Assembly: GCA_045598325.1 (NCBI GenBank)
Contig: JAZLLT010000065.1
Location: 1 to 64,000, forward strand
Direction of reading: 5' to 3'
From: RUG14130 sp045598325
GTDB lineage: Bacteria; Bacillota; Clostridia; Christensenellales; Aristaeellaceae
DNA: 64,000 nucleotides
The notes under the pieces were generated by a model. That model was given only the letters and a program-made list of their open reading frames with translations, had not been told where the DNA came from and ran no database searches. Positions 33,138 to 42,690 of this stretch are shown piece by piece. The translations under genes and the position numbers were made by a program. Numbering within the stretch: position 1 is the stretch's first letter; every line of letters starts with the position of its first letter.

Positions 33138-33959
33138 TCACAAAACGAGCCTGTACAGCATCTGCCCCACGCCGCCTTCGGTGTTGAGCGGAGCGATGTA
33201 GTCCGCGATCTTCTTGAGTTCCGGTACGGCGTTTCCCATGGCGACGCCGTACCCCGCGGCGGAAAGGAGGCTCATGTCGTTGGTATAATCTCCGAACGCC
33301 ATGATTCTCTCCTTCGCAATGCCGTAATGGGCGGAAAGGAAGCGGAGCGCGGAACCCTTGTCGATGCCCTTCCCCATGACCTCCACATTCTGCGAACCGG
33401 AGGAGGAATGGACATAGCCCGCCCTGTCGAAGGAAAGGCGGATCCTGTCAAGTTTCTCCGTGCTTTCCGAGAAGGCGACGAATTTGTAGATGCCGTCAAG
33501 CGGCGTATCATCGATTCTCTCCGGCGCCTCGCATCTGAGCACCTGCTTCTGCGTCAGGTATTGTTCAAGCGACTTTTTGTGCGTCGTTGTCACAAGGTCA
33601 GGTCTGAAAATATAGTTGACATCGCGGGTGTAGATTTCGAAATAGACTTCGGATCGATCGAAGATATGCAACACTTCGGAAGCGTCCTCCGGACGGAAGC
33701 AGTTCTCACAGAGGCATTTCCCGCCCGGCTTTTCGTCGACGCGGGCGCCGTTTGCCGAAACGATGATCATGTTTTCATCGATCTGCCTCACCGTATCCAT
33801 GATGAAGCGGAAGTTGCGTCCGCTGATGATGGCGGTCCTGATGCCCCGTGCGGCACATTCGCGGATGGCGCGGATGTTGATTTCGGGGATCTGTCCGTGG
33901 GACGCGAAGAGCGTTCCGTCCATGTCGAAGCAGACCAGTCTGACAGGCAGTTTTTCCAT
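33138..33959 (-). CDS. Cof-type HAD family hydrolase
   Basis: The 273-residue protein is a HAD phosphatase with a C2B cap. Motif I is VCFDMDGTLFAS (nucleophile Asp), motif II AIISGRN, and motif IV IMAFGDYTNDMSLLSAAGYGVAMGNA. Cof-like enzymes remove phosphate from sugar phosphates, flavin or pyridoxal phosphates. AGAGG lies before the ATG, two bases after the RluA-type gene. Confidence 0.92.
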   Translation of the reverse strand: MEKLPVRLVCFDMDGTLFASHGQIPEINIRAIRECAARGIRTAIISGRNFRFIMDTVRQIDENMIIVSANGARVDEKPGGKCLCENCFRPEDASEVLHIFDRSEVYFEIYTRDVNYIFRPDLVTTTHKKSLEQYLTQKQVLRCEAPERIDDTPLDGIYKFVAFSESTEKLDRIRLSFDRAGYVHSSSGSQNVEVMGKGIDKGSALRFLSAHYGIAKERIMAFGDYTNDMSLLSAAGYGVAMGNAVPELKKIADYIAPLNTEGGVGQMLYRLVL

Positions 33960-33961
33960 GG

Positions 33962-34831
33962 CTACCTCTTCATGCCGAGGTCGAAGCGTTTGCCCGCGTA
34001 AACGCCCAGCGCCTCATCGTTACCCATGGTGATCTTCACACATTTGAGCATGGGATCTTTGACATTCGTCAGTTTATTGAGAGTGCGGTCGCCGTACTTG
34101 TCGTCACCGATCAACGGATGTCCGATGTGCGCCATGTGAGCGCGGATCTGATGGGTGCGTCCCGTTGGGATCTCCACGGCAAGGCGGGAGGCGTCGTGTC
34201 CTTTCACCTGCATTTCTTCAAGCACCGTGTAGATGGTCTCGATGTCCTTGGCATCGGCGGACTTTTTGCCAGTGATGCGCACGCGGCCGGCTTTGGCGTC
34301 CTTTTCGAGGAAGCCCGTGAGCCGCTCGTGCCGCATGGGCATTTTGCCCCACACCATCGCCTCATACTGCTTGGTGAGCAGATGGTTTTTGAATGCGTTC
34401 AGGAGCAGTTCCTCCGCTTTTTCGTTGTTGGCGGCGAGCATGAGTCCGCCCGTTCCCGTATCCAGACGGTGCACGAGGCGGGCGTTGGGATGGGTGATCT
34501 TGAGGCGGGAAAGCACCGTATCCTCCCCAACCTCATTTTCGTCCTTGTCGACAGGCAGGCCTTCGGGCTTCACAAACGCCATGACGCAGCCGTCGTCAAA
34601 GAGAAATTCAAGTGAAAAGTCATACTTGCCGTCATAGTAAACGGTGAGTTCATCGCCCGCACATACGGAGGCGTCCGCGGCGACTTTTTCGCCGTTCACA
34701 CGCACCTGCTTCTTGTTAAGCAGCTCGCGGACGCGGTTTTTGCCCGCGTAGGGCCAGGCGCGGGTGATGTAGGTTTCGGCGGGCATCCTGATGACGCCGT
34801 CCGGGATCACGGAAGTCAGTTTTGTAATCAT
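33962..34831 (-). CDS. RluA family pseudouridine synthase with S4 domain
   Basis: The 289-residue enzyme has a short S4-like RNA-binding part (about 20-65, AGKNRVRELLNKKQVRVNG) and the catalytic domain with the aspartate in LVHRLDTGTGGLMLAANN and a late PTGRTHQIRAHMAHIGHPLIGDDKYG. The target (23S rRNA or tRNA) cannot be told within the RluC/RluD group. No ribosome-binding site is visible; instead a hairpin with five Ts lies just before the ATG. Confidence 0.92.
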   Translation of the reverse strand: MITKLTSVIPDGVIRMPAETYITRAWPYAGKNRVRELLNKKQVRVNGEKVAADASVCAGDELTVYYDGKYDFSLEFLFDDGCVMAFVKPEGLPVDKDENEVGEDTVLSRLKITHPNARLVHRLDTGTGGLMLAANNEKAEELLLNAFKNHLLTKQYEAMVWGKMPMRHERLTGFLEKDAKAGRVRITGKKSADAKDIETIYTVLEEMQVKGHDASRLAVEIPTGRTHQIRAHMAHIGHPLIGDDKYGDRTLNKLTNVKDPMLKCVKITMGNDEALGVYAGKRFDLGMKR

Positions 34832-34834
34832 GTC

Positions 34835-34859
34835 AAAAATGGCAGGTCAGTCCTGCCAT
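34835..34859 (-). terminator. hairpin with T-run overlapping the yigZ stop codon
   Basis: Minus strand ATGGCAGG (34859-34852), loop ACTGA, CCTGCCAT, then TTTT. The yigZ stop TGA is in the loop. It is a likely intrinsic terminator or attenuator inside the operon, and the following ATG has no Shine-Dalgarno. Confidence 0.6.
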
Positions 34860-35482
34860 GCTCTGTAAAATTCGTCGGTTTTGAGTGTCTCGACCTTTCC
34901 GTCAAGGGCGGAAATGAAGGCCGATGTGAAGGTTTCTTCGTCAGCGGAGCGCACGAGGAGCGTCAGCGTCACCTTGTCAGTGAAGGTCTTGTCCTCCACG
35001 ATGACAGGTTGGCTTTTCAGGAAATATTCGCTTCTGCCCAACATCGTGTAGTCGATTTCCGCCATCAGGCGCACGGTCGGATAGACCACGCCCGTACCGC
35101 AGGCGTCGATGGCGAGCGCCGCGCCCTGCGCGTACGCGCGGACGAGTCCCCCCGCGCCCAGCAGGATGCCGCCAAAATAGCGGGTGACCACCACGATGCA
35201 GTTGGTGACGCCCCGGTTTTTGACGACCTCCATCATGGGAAGACCCGCCGTTCCGCCGGGCTCGCCGTCATCGCTGTAGCGCATGATACCCATGTTGGGA
35301 CCGATGGCGTAGGCATAGCAATGATGCGTGGCATCCGGATGGATGCCGCGCACTTGCTTTAAGAACGACAGGGCTTCTTCCTCTGTCTCCGCGGGAGACC
35401 CGTAACAGATGAAGCGGGACTTGTTGATGACGAGTTCATCGTTTGCGGAGGCAAGGAGCGTGGTATACGGTTTGATGGGCAT
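34847..35482 (-). CDS. yigZ: YigZ/IMPACT family protein
   Basis: The 211-residue protein has an N-terminal UPF0029/IMPACT domain (about 15-125; KSRFICYGSPAETEEEAL, HPDATHHCYAYAIG, SDDGEPGGTAGLPMMEVVK, VVVTRYFGGILLGAGGLVRAY) and a C-terminal DUF1949 domain with a ferredoxin-like fold. The cellular role is not settled; mammalian IMPACT acts on translation control. Its ATG overlaps the tyrS stop by one base (TAATG). Confidence 0.93.
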   Translation of the reverse strand: MPIKPYTTLLASANDELVINKSRFICYGSPAETEEEALSFLKQVRGIHPDATHHCYAYAIGPNMGIMRYSDDGEPGGTAGLPMMEVVKNRGVTNCIVVVTRYFGGILLGAGGLVRAYAQGAALAIDACGTGVVYPTVRLMAEIDYTMLGRSEYFLKSQPVIVEDKTFTDKVTLTLLVRSADEETFTSAFISALDGKVETLKTDEFYRAWQD

Positions 35483-36717
35483 TACGCGAGTTTGAGCAGG
35501 TGGTACGCCTTCTTGCCGCGGCGGATGAGGAGTCCTTCGCCCTTGAGCATGTCGGCGGTGATGCGGAAGTCTTCATCGGCCACTTTGTCGTCGCCGATGT
35601 AGAGACCGCCCTGCTGGATGGCCTTGCGGGCTTCGCCGTTGCTCTTGAACAGACCGACCTTGGCCGCCCACGCGAGCAGACGGTTTTCGGCAGTAAGTTC
35701 TTCCTCGGTCACATAGGTGGTGGGAGCGGAGCCTGCCGCGCCCGCGCCGCTGAAGAGGGCTTCCGCCGCGTTCTTGGCCTTGGCGGCTTCCTCTTCGCCG
35801 TGGATGAGTTTGGTCACCTCGTAGGCGAGGATGGTCTTGGCTTCGTTGATCTTGTTGTCCTTAAGGGCCCCCAGACGGCGCACTTCGTCCATGGGCAGGA
35901 AAGTGAGCAGCGCCAGGCACTTCTCCACATCGGCGTCGTCCACATTTCTCCAGTACTGGTAGAAATCGTAGGGGCTGGTCTTGGCGGGATCGAGCCACAG
36001 CGCGCCCTTTTCGGTCTTGCCCATCTTCTTGCCTTCGTGGGTGAGCAGGAGTTTGAATGTGAGGGCGAAAGCGGGTTTTTCTTCTTTTCTGCGGATCAGA
36101 TCCGCGCCGGAGAGCATGTTGCTCCACTGGTCATCGCCGCCTGCCTGCATGCAGCAGCCGTACTTCTGGAACAGCTGCAGGAAGTCGTAGGACTGCATGA
36201 GCATGTAGTTGAACTCGAGGAAGGTGAGGCCGCGCTCAAGACGCTGCTTGTAACATTCCGCGGTCAGCATGCGGTTGACGGAGAAAAGAGCGCCGATGTC
36301 GCGCAGGAAGTCCATGTACTTGAGCGGGCGGATCCAGTCGGCGTTGTTGACGATGATGGCGTGATTGGGCTTGGATTCGTCAAAATCGAGGAAGTGCTTC
36401 ATCTGCTCCTTGATATGGGCGACATTGCTGTCGATGGTCTCGACGGTCATCATCTTGCGCATGTCGGTCTTGCCGGAGGGATCGCCGATCATCGCGGTGC
36501 CGCCGCCCATGAGGGCGATGGGGCGGTGACCCGCTTTCTGCAGGTGCGCCATGGCCATGATCGGGATATAGTGTCCGATATGGAGGGAATCGGCGGTGGG
36601 ATCGAAGCCGGTGTAGAAGGTCACGGGACCCGCTTCAAAGGCCTTGTTGTGTTCGTCTTCGTAGGTGGTCTGGGCGATGAATCCTCTCTCGCGGAGGATG
36701 TCGAGTGCGTTCTGCAT
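35482..36717 (-). CDS. tyrS: tyrosyl-tRNA synthetase
   Basis: It charges tRNA-Tyr. The start is ATG 36717 (MQNALDILRERGFIAQTT) with AAAGAGG upstream; longer in-frame translation enters non-homologous sequence. DPTADSLHIGHYIPI is the HIGH motif, QAGGDDQWSNMLSG the tyrosine-binding loop, GKKMGKTEKGALWLD the KMSKS counterpart, and an S4 domain ends the protein (410 residues). It lies 22 bases after the aminotransferase, so both are under the tyrosine T-box. Two tRNA-Tyr genes lie at 15116 and 15330. Confidence 0.96.
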   Translation of the reverse strand: MQNALDILRERGFIAQTTYEDEHNKAFEAGPVTFYTGFDPTADSLHIGHYIPIMAMAHLQKAGHRPIALMGGGTAMIGDPSGKTDMRKMMTVETIDSNVAHIKEQMKHFLDFDESKPNHAIIVNNADWIRPLKYMDFLRDIGALFSVNRMLTAECYKQRLERGLTFLEFNYMLMQSYDFLQLFQKYGCCMQAGGDDQWSNMLSGADLIRRKEEKPAFALTFKLLLTHEGKKMGKTEKGALWLDPAKTSPYDFYQYWRNVDDADVEKCLALLTFLPMDEVRRLGALKDNKINEAKTILAYEVTKLIHGEEEAAKAKNAAEALFSGAGAAGSAPTTYVTEEELTAENRLLAWAAKVGLFKSNGEARKAIQQGGLYIGDDKVADEDFRITADMLKGEGLLIRRGKKAYHLLKLA

Positions 36718-36739
36718 AGTGAAAACCTCTTTCTGTATC

Positions 36740-37924
36740 TTACTTTTCGTTGAACACTTTGGCGAGTTTCTCCATGCCCTCGTTGATCTGCTCCACGGGG
36801 CTGTTGGAGAAGTTGAGGCGGAAGGTACTGTGATGTCCGCCGTCCGGATAGAAGTGGGTGCCGGGCACATAGGCGACACCGTTTTCGATGGCCTTGTTCA
36901 GCAGTTCCGTGGCGTTCATGCCGGCGGGCAGTTCCGCCCAGACGAACAGACCGCCCTCGGGCTTGACCATCTTCGTTCCCTCGGGGAACAGGCGGAAGCC
37001 TTCGATCATCGCGTCCAACTGCTTTTTGTAGCCTTCACAGATGCGGAGAATGTGGGCGGGCAGAAGGTCCTTGCGCAGGTAACTGTCCACGATAGCCTGG
37101 GTCATGAGGGGGCAGTGAAGGTCGCTGGACTGCTTTCCGATGACGCACTTTCTCATAAGCGTCGGGAAGGAGACGACCATAGCGCCCACGCGCATGCCGG
37201 GAGAAATGATCTTGGAGAAGGACGCGAGGTACACGACCCAGCCTTCCTTATCGAAACTCTTGATGGGCGGGAGGGCCTCTCCCTCATAGCGCAGGTCGTG
37301 GTAGGGATCGTCTTCCGCCACGATGACGCCGTATTGCGCGGCAAGAGAAGCGACCTTTTTGCGGCGATCGAGGCTCAAAGTCGTGCCGGTGGGGTTCTGG
37401 AAGGTGGGGATGATGTAGGCCAGTTTCGGGTTGTACTTCTTCATCGCTTCTTCCAGTGCCTCGGGGATGACGCCGTTTTCATCGCTTTCAACGGGAACGA
37501 TGTTGGCGTGATAGGTGCGGATGGCCTGCAGCGTGCCCAGGAAAGTGGGGCTCTCGACCAGCACCGTATCGCCGGGATTGATGAGCGCTTTGAGCAGCAG
37601 GTCGATGCCCTGAGTGGAACCCTCGGTGGGAAGGATCTCGCTCTCTTCGCAGGGAACGCCGCTGTCATGCAGATACCGCATGATGCTGCCTTTGACCGGG
37701 AGAAAGCCCTCGGTGGCGCCGTACTGCAGGATGGGCGCGCCGACGGTTCGGATGACTTCCTCGGCGATGGGCGCGATGACATCGGGTTCGAGCGCCGCGT
37801 TGGACGGGTTTCCGCCCGCAAAGGAGATCATGCCGGGTTTTCCCAGAAGTTTGAAGATATCGCGGATGGCGCTTCCCGTGATGGGCGCCATGTGGGACGC
37901 AAAGTAACTGTCACTAAATTCCAT
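36740..37924 (-). CDS. PLP-dependent aminotransferase, LysN/aromatic aminotransferase type
   Basis: The 394-residue fold-type I aminotransferase lacks the MocR DNA-binding domain. Markers: ISFAGGNPSNAALEPD, PTFQNPTGTTLSLDRR, VIVAEDDPYHDLRYEGE, and the PLP lysine in ASFSKIISPGMRVG. The family includes 2-aminoadipate and aromatic amino-acid aminotransferases. A leader with a UAC (Tyr) specifier and the adjacent tyrS argue that it makes or uses tyrosine/aromatic amino acids. The start is ATG 37924 with GGGAGG upstream. Confidence 0.92.
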   Translation of the reverse strand: MEFSDSYFASHMAPITGSAIRDIFKLLGKPGMISFAGGNPSNAALEPDVIAPIAEEVIRTVGAPILQYGATEGFLPVKGSIMRYLHDSGVPCEESEILPTEGSTQGIDLLLKALINPGDTVLVESPTFLGTLQAIRTYHANIVPVESDENGVIPEALEEAMKKYNPKLAYIIPTFQNPTGTTLSLDRRKKVASLAAQYGVIVAEDDPYHDLRYEGEALPPIKSFDKEGWVVYLASFSKIISPGMRVGAMVVSFPTLMRKCVIGKQSSDLHCPLMTQAIVDSYLRKDLLPAHILRICEGYKKQLDAMIEGFRLFPEGTKMVKPEGGLFVWAELPAGMNATELLNKAIENGVAYVPGTHFYPDGGHHSTFRLNFSNSPVEQINEGMEKLAKVFNEK

Positions 37925-37941
37925 AAATCCGCCTCCCAAAC

Positions 37942-38160
37942 AAAAACGCCTTCCATACAAAACCGTAAGGAAGGCGTGGTTATACGCTGTACCACTTCCG
38001 TTCGTCCGCATTGCGGACCTCGTGACGGCTGTAACGGGCTTGCCCGGAGCGGACTACATCTCTTCACCCGCTCTGCTCCGGAGTGTATTCGCATGCGCTG
38101 CATCTGCCCCCTCGCACCATCCGGCGGCTCTCTGAAGACTTGCGCAAACTACTGTCTCCT
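37942..38160 (-). promoter_or_regulatory. T-box leader with tyrosine (UAC) specifier
   Basis: Reading the minus strand: GGAG and the AGTA bulge of stem I (38153-38150), the CAGAGAGCC and GGATGGTG segments of the distal stem, then GAA-TAC-A in the specifier loop (TAC at 38087-38085), the T-box sequence GTGGTACAGCG (about 37995-37985), and a terminator hairpin ACGCCTTCC/GGAAGGCGT with five Ts (37977-37942). GGAAG before the T-box can pair with CTTCC of the terminator to form the antiterminator. Uncharged tRNA-Tyr should turn on the aminotransferase and tyrS. Confidence 0.9.
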
Positions 38161-38174
38161 TCATCGCTTGCGTA

Positions 38175-38203
38175 AGTGTATCACAGATTTTTCCATCCGT
38201 CAA
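38175..38203 (-). promoter_or_regulatory. promoter of the T-box-aminotransferase-tyrS operon
   Basis: Minus-strand TTGACG (38203-38198), 17 bases, TACACT (38180-38175), 16 bases before the base of T-box stem I. Between it and the divergent hyd promoter (38204-38309) I see no gene. Confidence 0.7.
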
Positions 38204-38309
38204 CGGTAATTTGCGTTAACAGTGCAATCTTTTCCTATATATTATGATATGCAACGGCTTTGTCACAAATTATTCCAACAAACTCAACCTGTGCCCGCCG
38301 CCGTTTCCC

Positions 38310-38339
38310 TTGACAAAGAGGCGGTGATTGTTGTATACT
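38310..38339 (+). promoter_or_regulatory. promoter of hydCBA
   Basis: TTGACA (38310-38315), 18 bases, TATACT (38334-38339). The transcript would have about 65 bases of leader before the AAGGAGG and ATG 38410. Confidence 0.75.
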
Positions 38340-38409
38340 GAAAGTTGTGAAATGCTGCAATGCTGTATGTGATTACACCCATGCGGCAAAAAAGTTAAGG
38401 AGGACTATC

Positions 38410-38892
38410 ATGGCTCACTTAAGTGAAGCGGCAGTTGTCAAGATCAACGAGATCATTGACAGATATGCCGGCGAAAAGACCCCTCTCATGATGATTCTTG
38501 AGGACATCCAGAAGGAATACGGCTACATCCCGCTGGAAGTGCAGGAACTGGTTTCCGAGCGCACCGGCGTATCCGTGGCCGAGATCTACGGTGTCGTCAC
38601 CTTCTACTCTTTCTTCTCCCTGAAGCCCAAAGGAAAGTATGTCATCGGCTGCTGCCTGGGCACTGCCTGCTATGTAAAGGGCGCGCAGATGGTCATCGAC
38701 AAGTTCAGCGACATCCTGGGCATCAAGCCCGGTGAGACCACCGATGACGCCATGTTCACTCTGGACGCTCTGCGCTGCATCGGCGCGTGCGCCATCGCTC
38801 CCGCCGTATCCATCAACGGTAAGGTGTATCCCAAGGTTGCGGTGAACTCCGTACAGGGCATCATCGATGAATACCGTGCCAAGGAGGCCTGA
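38410..38892 (+). CDS. hydC: NADH-dependent [FeFe]-hydrogenase gamma subunit (NuoE-like)
   Basis: The 160-residue thioredoxin-like [2Fe-2S] protein is the NuoE counterpart of the trimeric hydrogenase. Cluster cysteines are in CCLGTACYVKGA and RCIGACAIAPA. It begins with a helical bundle (INEIIDRYAGEKTPLMMILEDIQKEYGYIP). ATG 38410 has AAGGAGG seven bases upstream; the longer frame start has none. hydB follows two bases after the stop. Confidence 0.94.
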   Translation: MAHLSEAAVVKINEIIDRYAGEKTPLMMILEDIQKEYGYIPLEVQELVSERTGVSVAEIYGVVTFYSFFSLKPKGKYVIGCCLGTACYVKGAQMVIDKFSDILGIKPGETTDDAMFTLDALRCIGACAIAPAVSINGKVYPKVAVNSVQGIIDEYRAKEA

Positions 38893-38894
38893 TC

Positions 38895-40775
<1,881 letters not shown>

Positions 40776-40789
40776 GAGGGAGAAAGAAA

Positions 40790-42559
40790 ATGGCATTAGT
40801 GAATATTAAAATCGAAGGCATCCCGTATCAGGTTGAAGCGGGCATGACCATTCTCGAAGCCGCCCGTCAGTGCGGTTATGACATCCCCTCCCTTTGCCAC
40901 TACAATCACGGCGAATGCAACCGCGGCTCCTGCCGTGTGTGCCTCGTTGAAGCCACCGGTGCCAGAGGCCTGGTCGCTTCCTGCGTGTATCCCGTGAACG
41001 AAGGTATGGAGATCACCATCTCCTCCCCCAAGGCCGTTGCCGCCCGCCGCGCCAGCGTTGAGCTGCTGCTCTCCAACCACAACAGCAACTGCCAGGAGTG
41101 CGAGAAGAACGAATACTGCGAACTGCTGGATGTCGCCCGCAAGGTCGGCGCCCGCGAAGGCATGTTCCAGGGTTCCAAGACCCCCGTCACCATCGATAAC
41201 ATCGCCGCTTCCATCGTTCGCGATACTTCCAAGTGCATCCTGTGCGGCCGCTGCGTAGCACGCTGCCAGAACGCTCACGGCAACGGCATCCTTGGCTTTG
41301 AGAACCGCGGCTTCCGCACCATCATCGCCCCCGCCGAGAACCGCTCCTTTGTTGAGTCTCCCTGCATCCAGTGCGGACAGTGCGTCAATGTCTGCCCCAC
41401 CGGTGCCCTGATGGAGAAGAGCGAGATCGCCAAGATCGACGAAGCGATGGCCGCCGGCAAGTATGTCGTCGTGCAGACCGCTCCCGCCGTCCGTGCCGCT
41501 CTGGGCGAAGCTTTCGGTATGCCCGTAGGCACCCCCGTGACCGGCAAGATGGTCGCCGCCCTCAAGCGTCTGGGCTACAAGAAGGTCTTCGACACCAACT
41601 TTGCCGCCGACCTGACCATCATGGAAGAAGCCACCGAGCTGCTCAGCCGCATCAAGAACGGCGGCGCGCTGCCCATGATCACTTCCTGCTCTCCCGGCTG
41701 GATCAACTACGCCGAGTACTACTACGGAGATCAGCTTGAGCACCTGTCCACCTGTAAGTCTCCCCACGAGATGATGGGTGCCGTGCTTAAGAACTTCTAC
41801 GCCGAGAAGATCGGTGTGAAGCCCGAGGATATGTTCGTTGTTTCCATCATGCCCTGCGTTGCCAAGAAGTACGAGAAGACCCGCGAGCAGCTCGTCACCA
41901 ACGGCTATGCCGATGTTGACGCGGTTCTGACCACCCGCGAGTTGGCCCGTGTCATCAAGCGCAGCGGTATCGTGTTCACCAAGCTGCCCGACGAAGAGTT
42001 CGACAATGACATCGTCGGCGACTACACCGGCGCAGCCGTCATCTTCGGCGTCACCGGCGGCGTTATGGAAGCTGCTCTGCGCACCGCGTACTTCGTACTC
42101 ACCGGTAAGGAGCGCGAGGGCATCGTGTTCAACGAGGTCCGCGGCTTCGAGAATATCCGTGAGGCCGAGTTCGAACTGGGTGGCAATAAGATCAAGGTTG
42201 CCTGCACCAGCGGCATGAAGGGCGCCAAGGTCCTCCTCGACCAGATCCGCGAAGGCAAGTCTCCCTACACCTTCATCGAGATCATGGGCTGCCCCGGCGG
42301 CTGCGTAAACGGCGGCGGCCAGCCCTACATCCGCGAGAACTTCCTCCCCAACGAGGACCTGGACATCGTGGATACCTACAAGGCAAAGCGCGCTGCGGCT
42401 CTGTACTCCGAGGACGAGCGTCAGACCCTGCGTCAAAGCCACAACAATCCCCAGATCAAGGCTCTCTACGAGCAGTTCCTGGGCGAGCCCAACTCTCACA
42501 TCGCGCACGAACTCCTGCACACTTCTTACAGCGAGCGCGTCCGCTTCGACGAGAAGTAA
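40790..42559 (+). CDS. hydA: [FeFe]-hydrogenase catalytic (alpha) subunit, group A
   Basis: The 589-residue enzyme reduces protons or oxidises H2. In order: [2Fe-2S] ligands Cys36, 48, 51 and 65; the His/Cys3 cluster His97, Cys101, 104 and 110; two [4Fe-4S] sets (Cys149/152/155/159 and 192/195/198/202); H-cluster ligands Cys300 (TSCSPGW), Cys356 (MPCVAKK), Cys501 and Cys505 (GCPGGCVNGG). The C-terminal small-subunit region is present. With hydC and hydB it forms the HydABC complex that can join NADH and ferredoxin oxidation to H2 evolution. The HydEFG maturation genes are not in the window. Confidence 0.96.
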   Translation: MALVNIKIEGIPYQVEAGMTILEAARQCGYDIPSLCHYNHGECNRGSCRVCLVEATGARGLVASCVYPVNEGMEITISSPKAVAARRASVELLLSNHNSNCQECEKNEYCELLDVARKVGAREGMFQGSKTPVTIDNIAASIVRDTSKCILCGRCVARCQNAHGNGILGFENRGFRTIIAPAENRSFVESPCIQCGQCVNVCPTGALMEKSEIAKIDEAMAAGKYVVVQTAPAVRAALGEAFGMPVGTPVTGKMVAALKRLGYKKVFDTNFAADLTIMEEATELLSRIKNGGALPMITSCSPGWINYAEYYYGDQLEHLSTCKSPHEMMGAVLKNFYAEKIGVKPEDMFVVSIMPCVAKKYEKTREQLVTNGYADVDAVLTTRELARVIKRSGIVFTKLPDEEFDNDIVGDYTGAAVIFGVTGGVMEAALRTAYFVLTGKEREGIVFNEVRGFENIREAEFELGGNKIKVACTSGMKGAKVLLDQIREGKSPYTFIEIMGCPGGCVNGGGQPYIRENFLPNEDLDIVDTYKAKRAAALYSEDERQTLRQSHNNPQIKALYEQFLGEPNSHIAHELLHTSYSERVRFDEK

Positions 42560-42573
42560 GGTTCACGGAAAGA

Positions 42574-42601
42574 ACTTGCGGGAAACCGCAAGTGCTTTTC
42601 T
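42574..42601 (+). terminator. terminator after hydA
   Basis: Perfect eight-base stem ACTTGCGG / CCGCAAGT with a GAAA tetraloop (42574-42593), followed by GCTTTTCT. Confidence 0.85.
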
Positions 42602-42632
42602 GCAACTCTCAATTTCCTTAACCGGTATTTCA

Positions 42633-42661
42633 TTGACTTTTGCGCCGGGATTTTATAAAAT
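42633..42661 (+). promoter_or_regulatory. promoter of guaB
   Basis: TTGACT (42633-42638), 17 bases, TAAAAT (42656-42661), 29 bases before the guaB ATG, which has GGAGGG upstream. Confidence 0.75.
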
Positions 42662-42690
42662 AGATAAAATACTTTCTGGAGGGATGTAAG

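Noticed and set aside
36717..36879. 54-codon N-terminal extension of tyrS
   Set aside because: The extension is antisense-like Ser/Pro/Arg sequence overlapping the aminotransferase end; the ATG at 36717 has a good ribosome-binding site and the normal TyrRS start.
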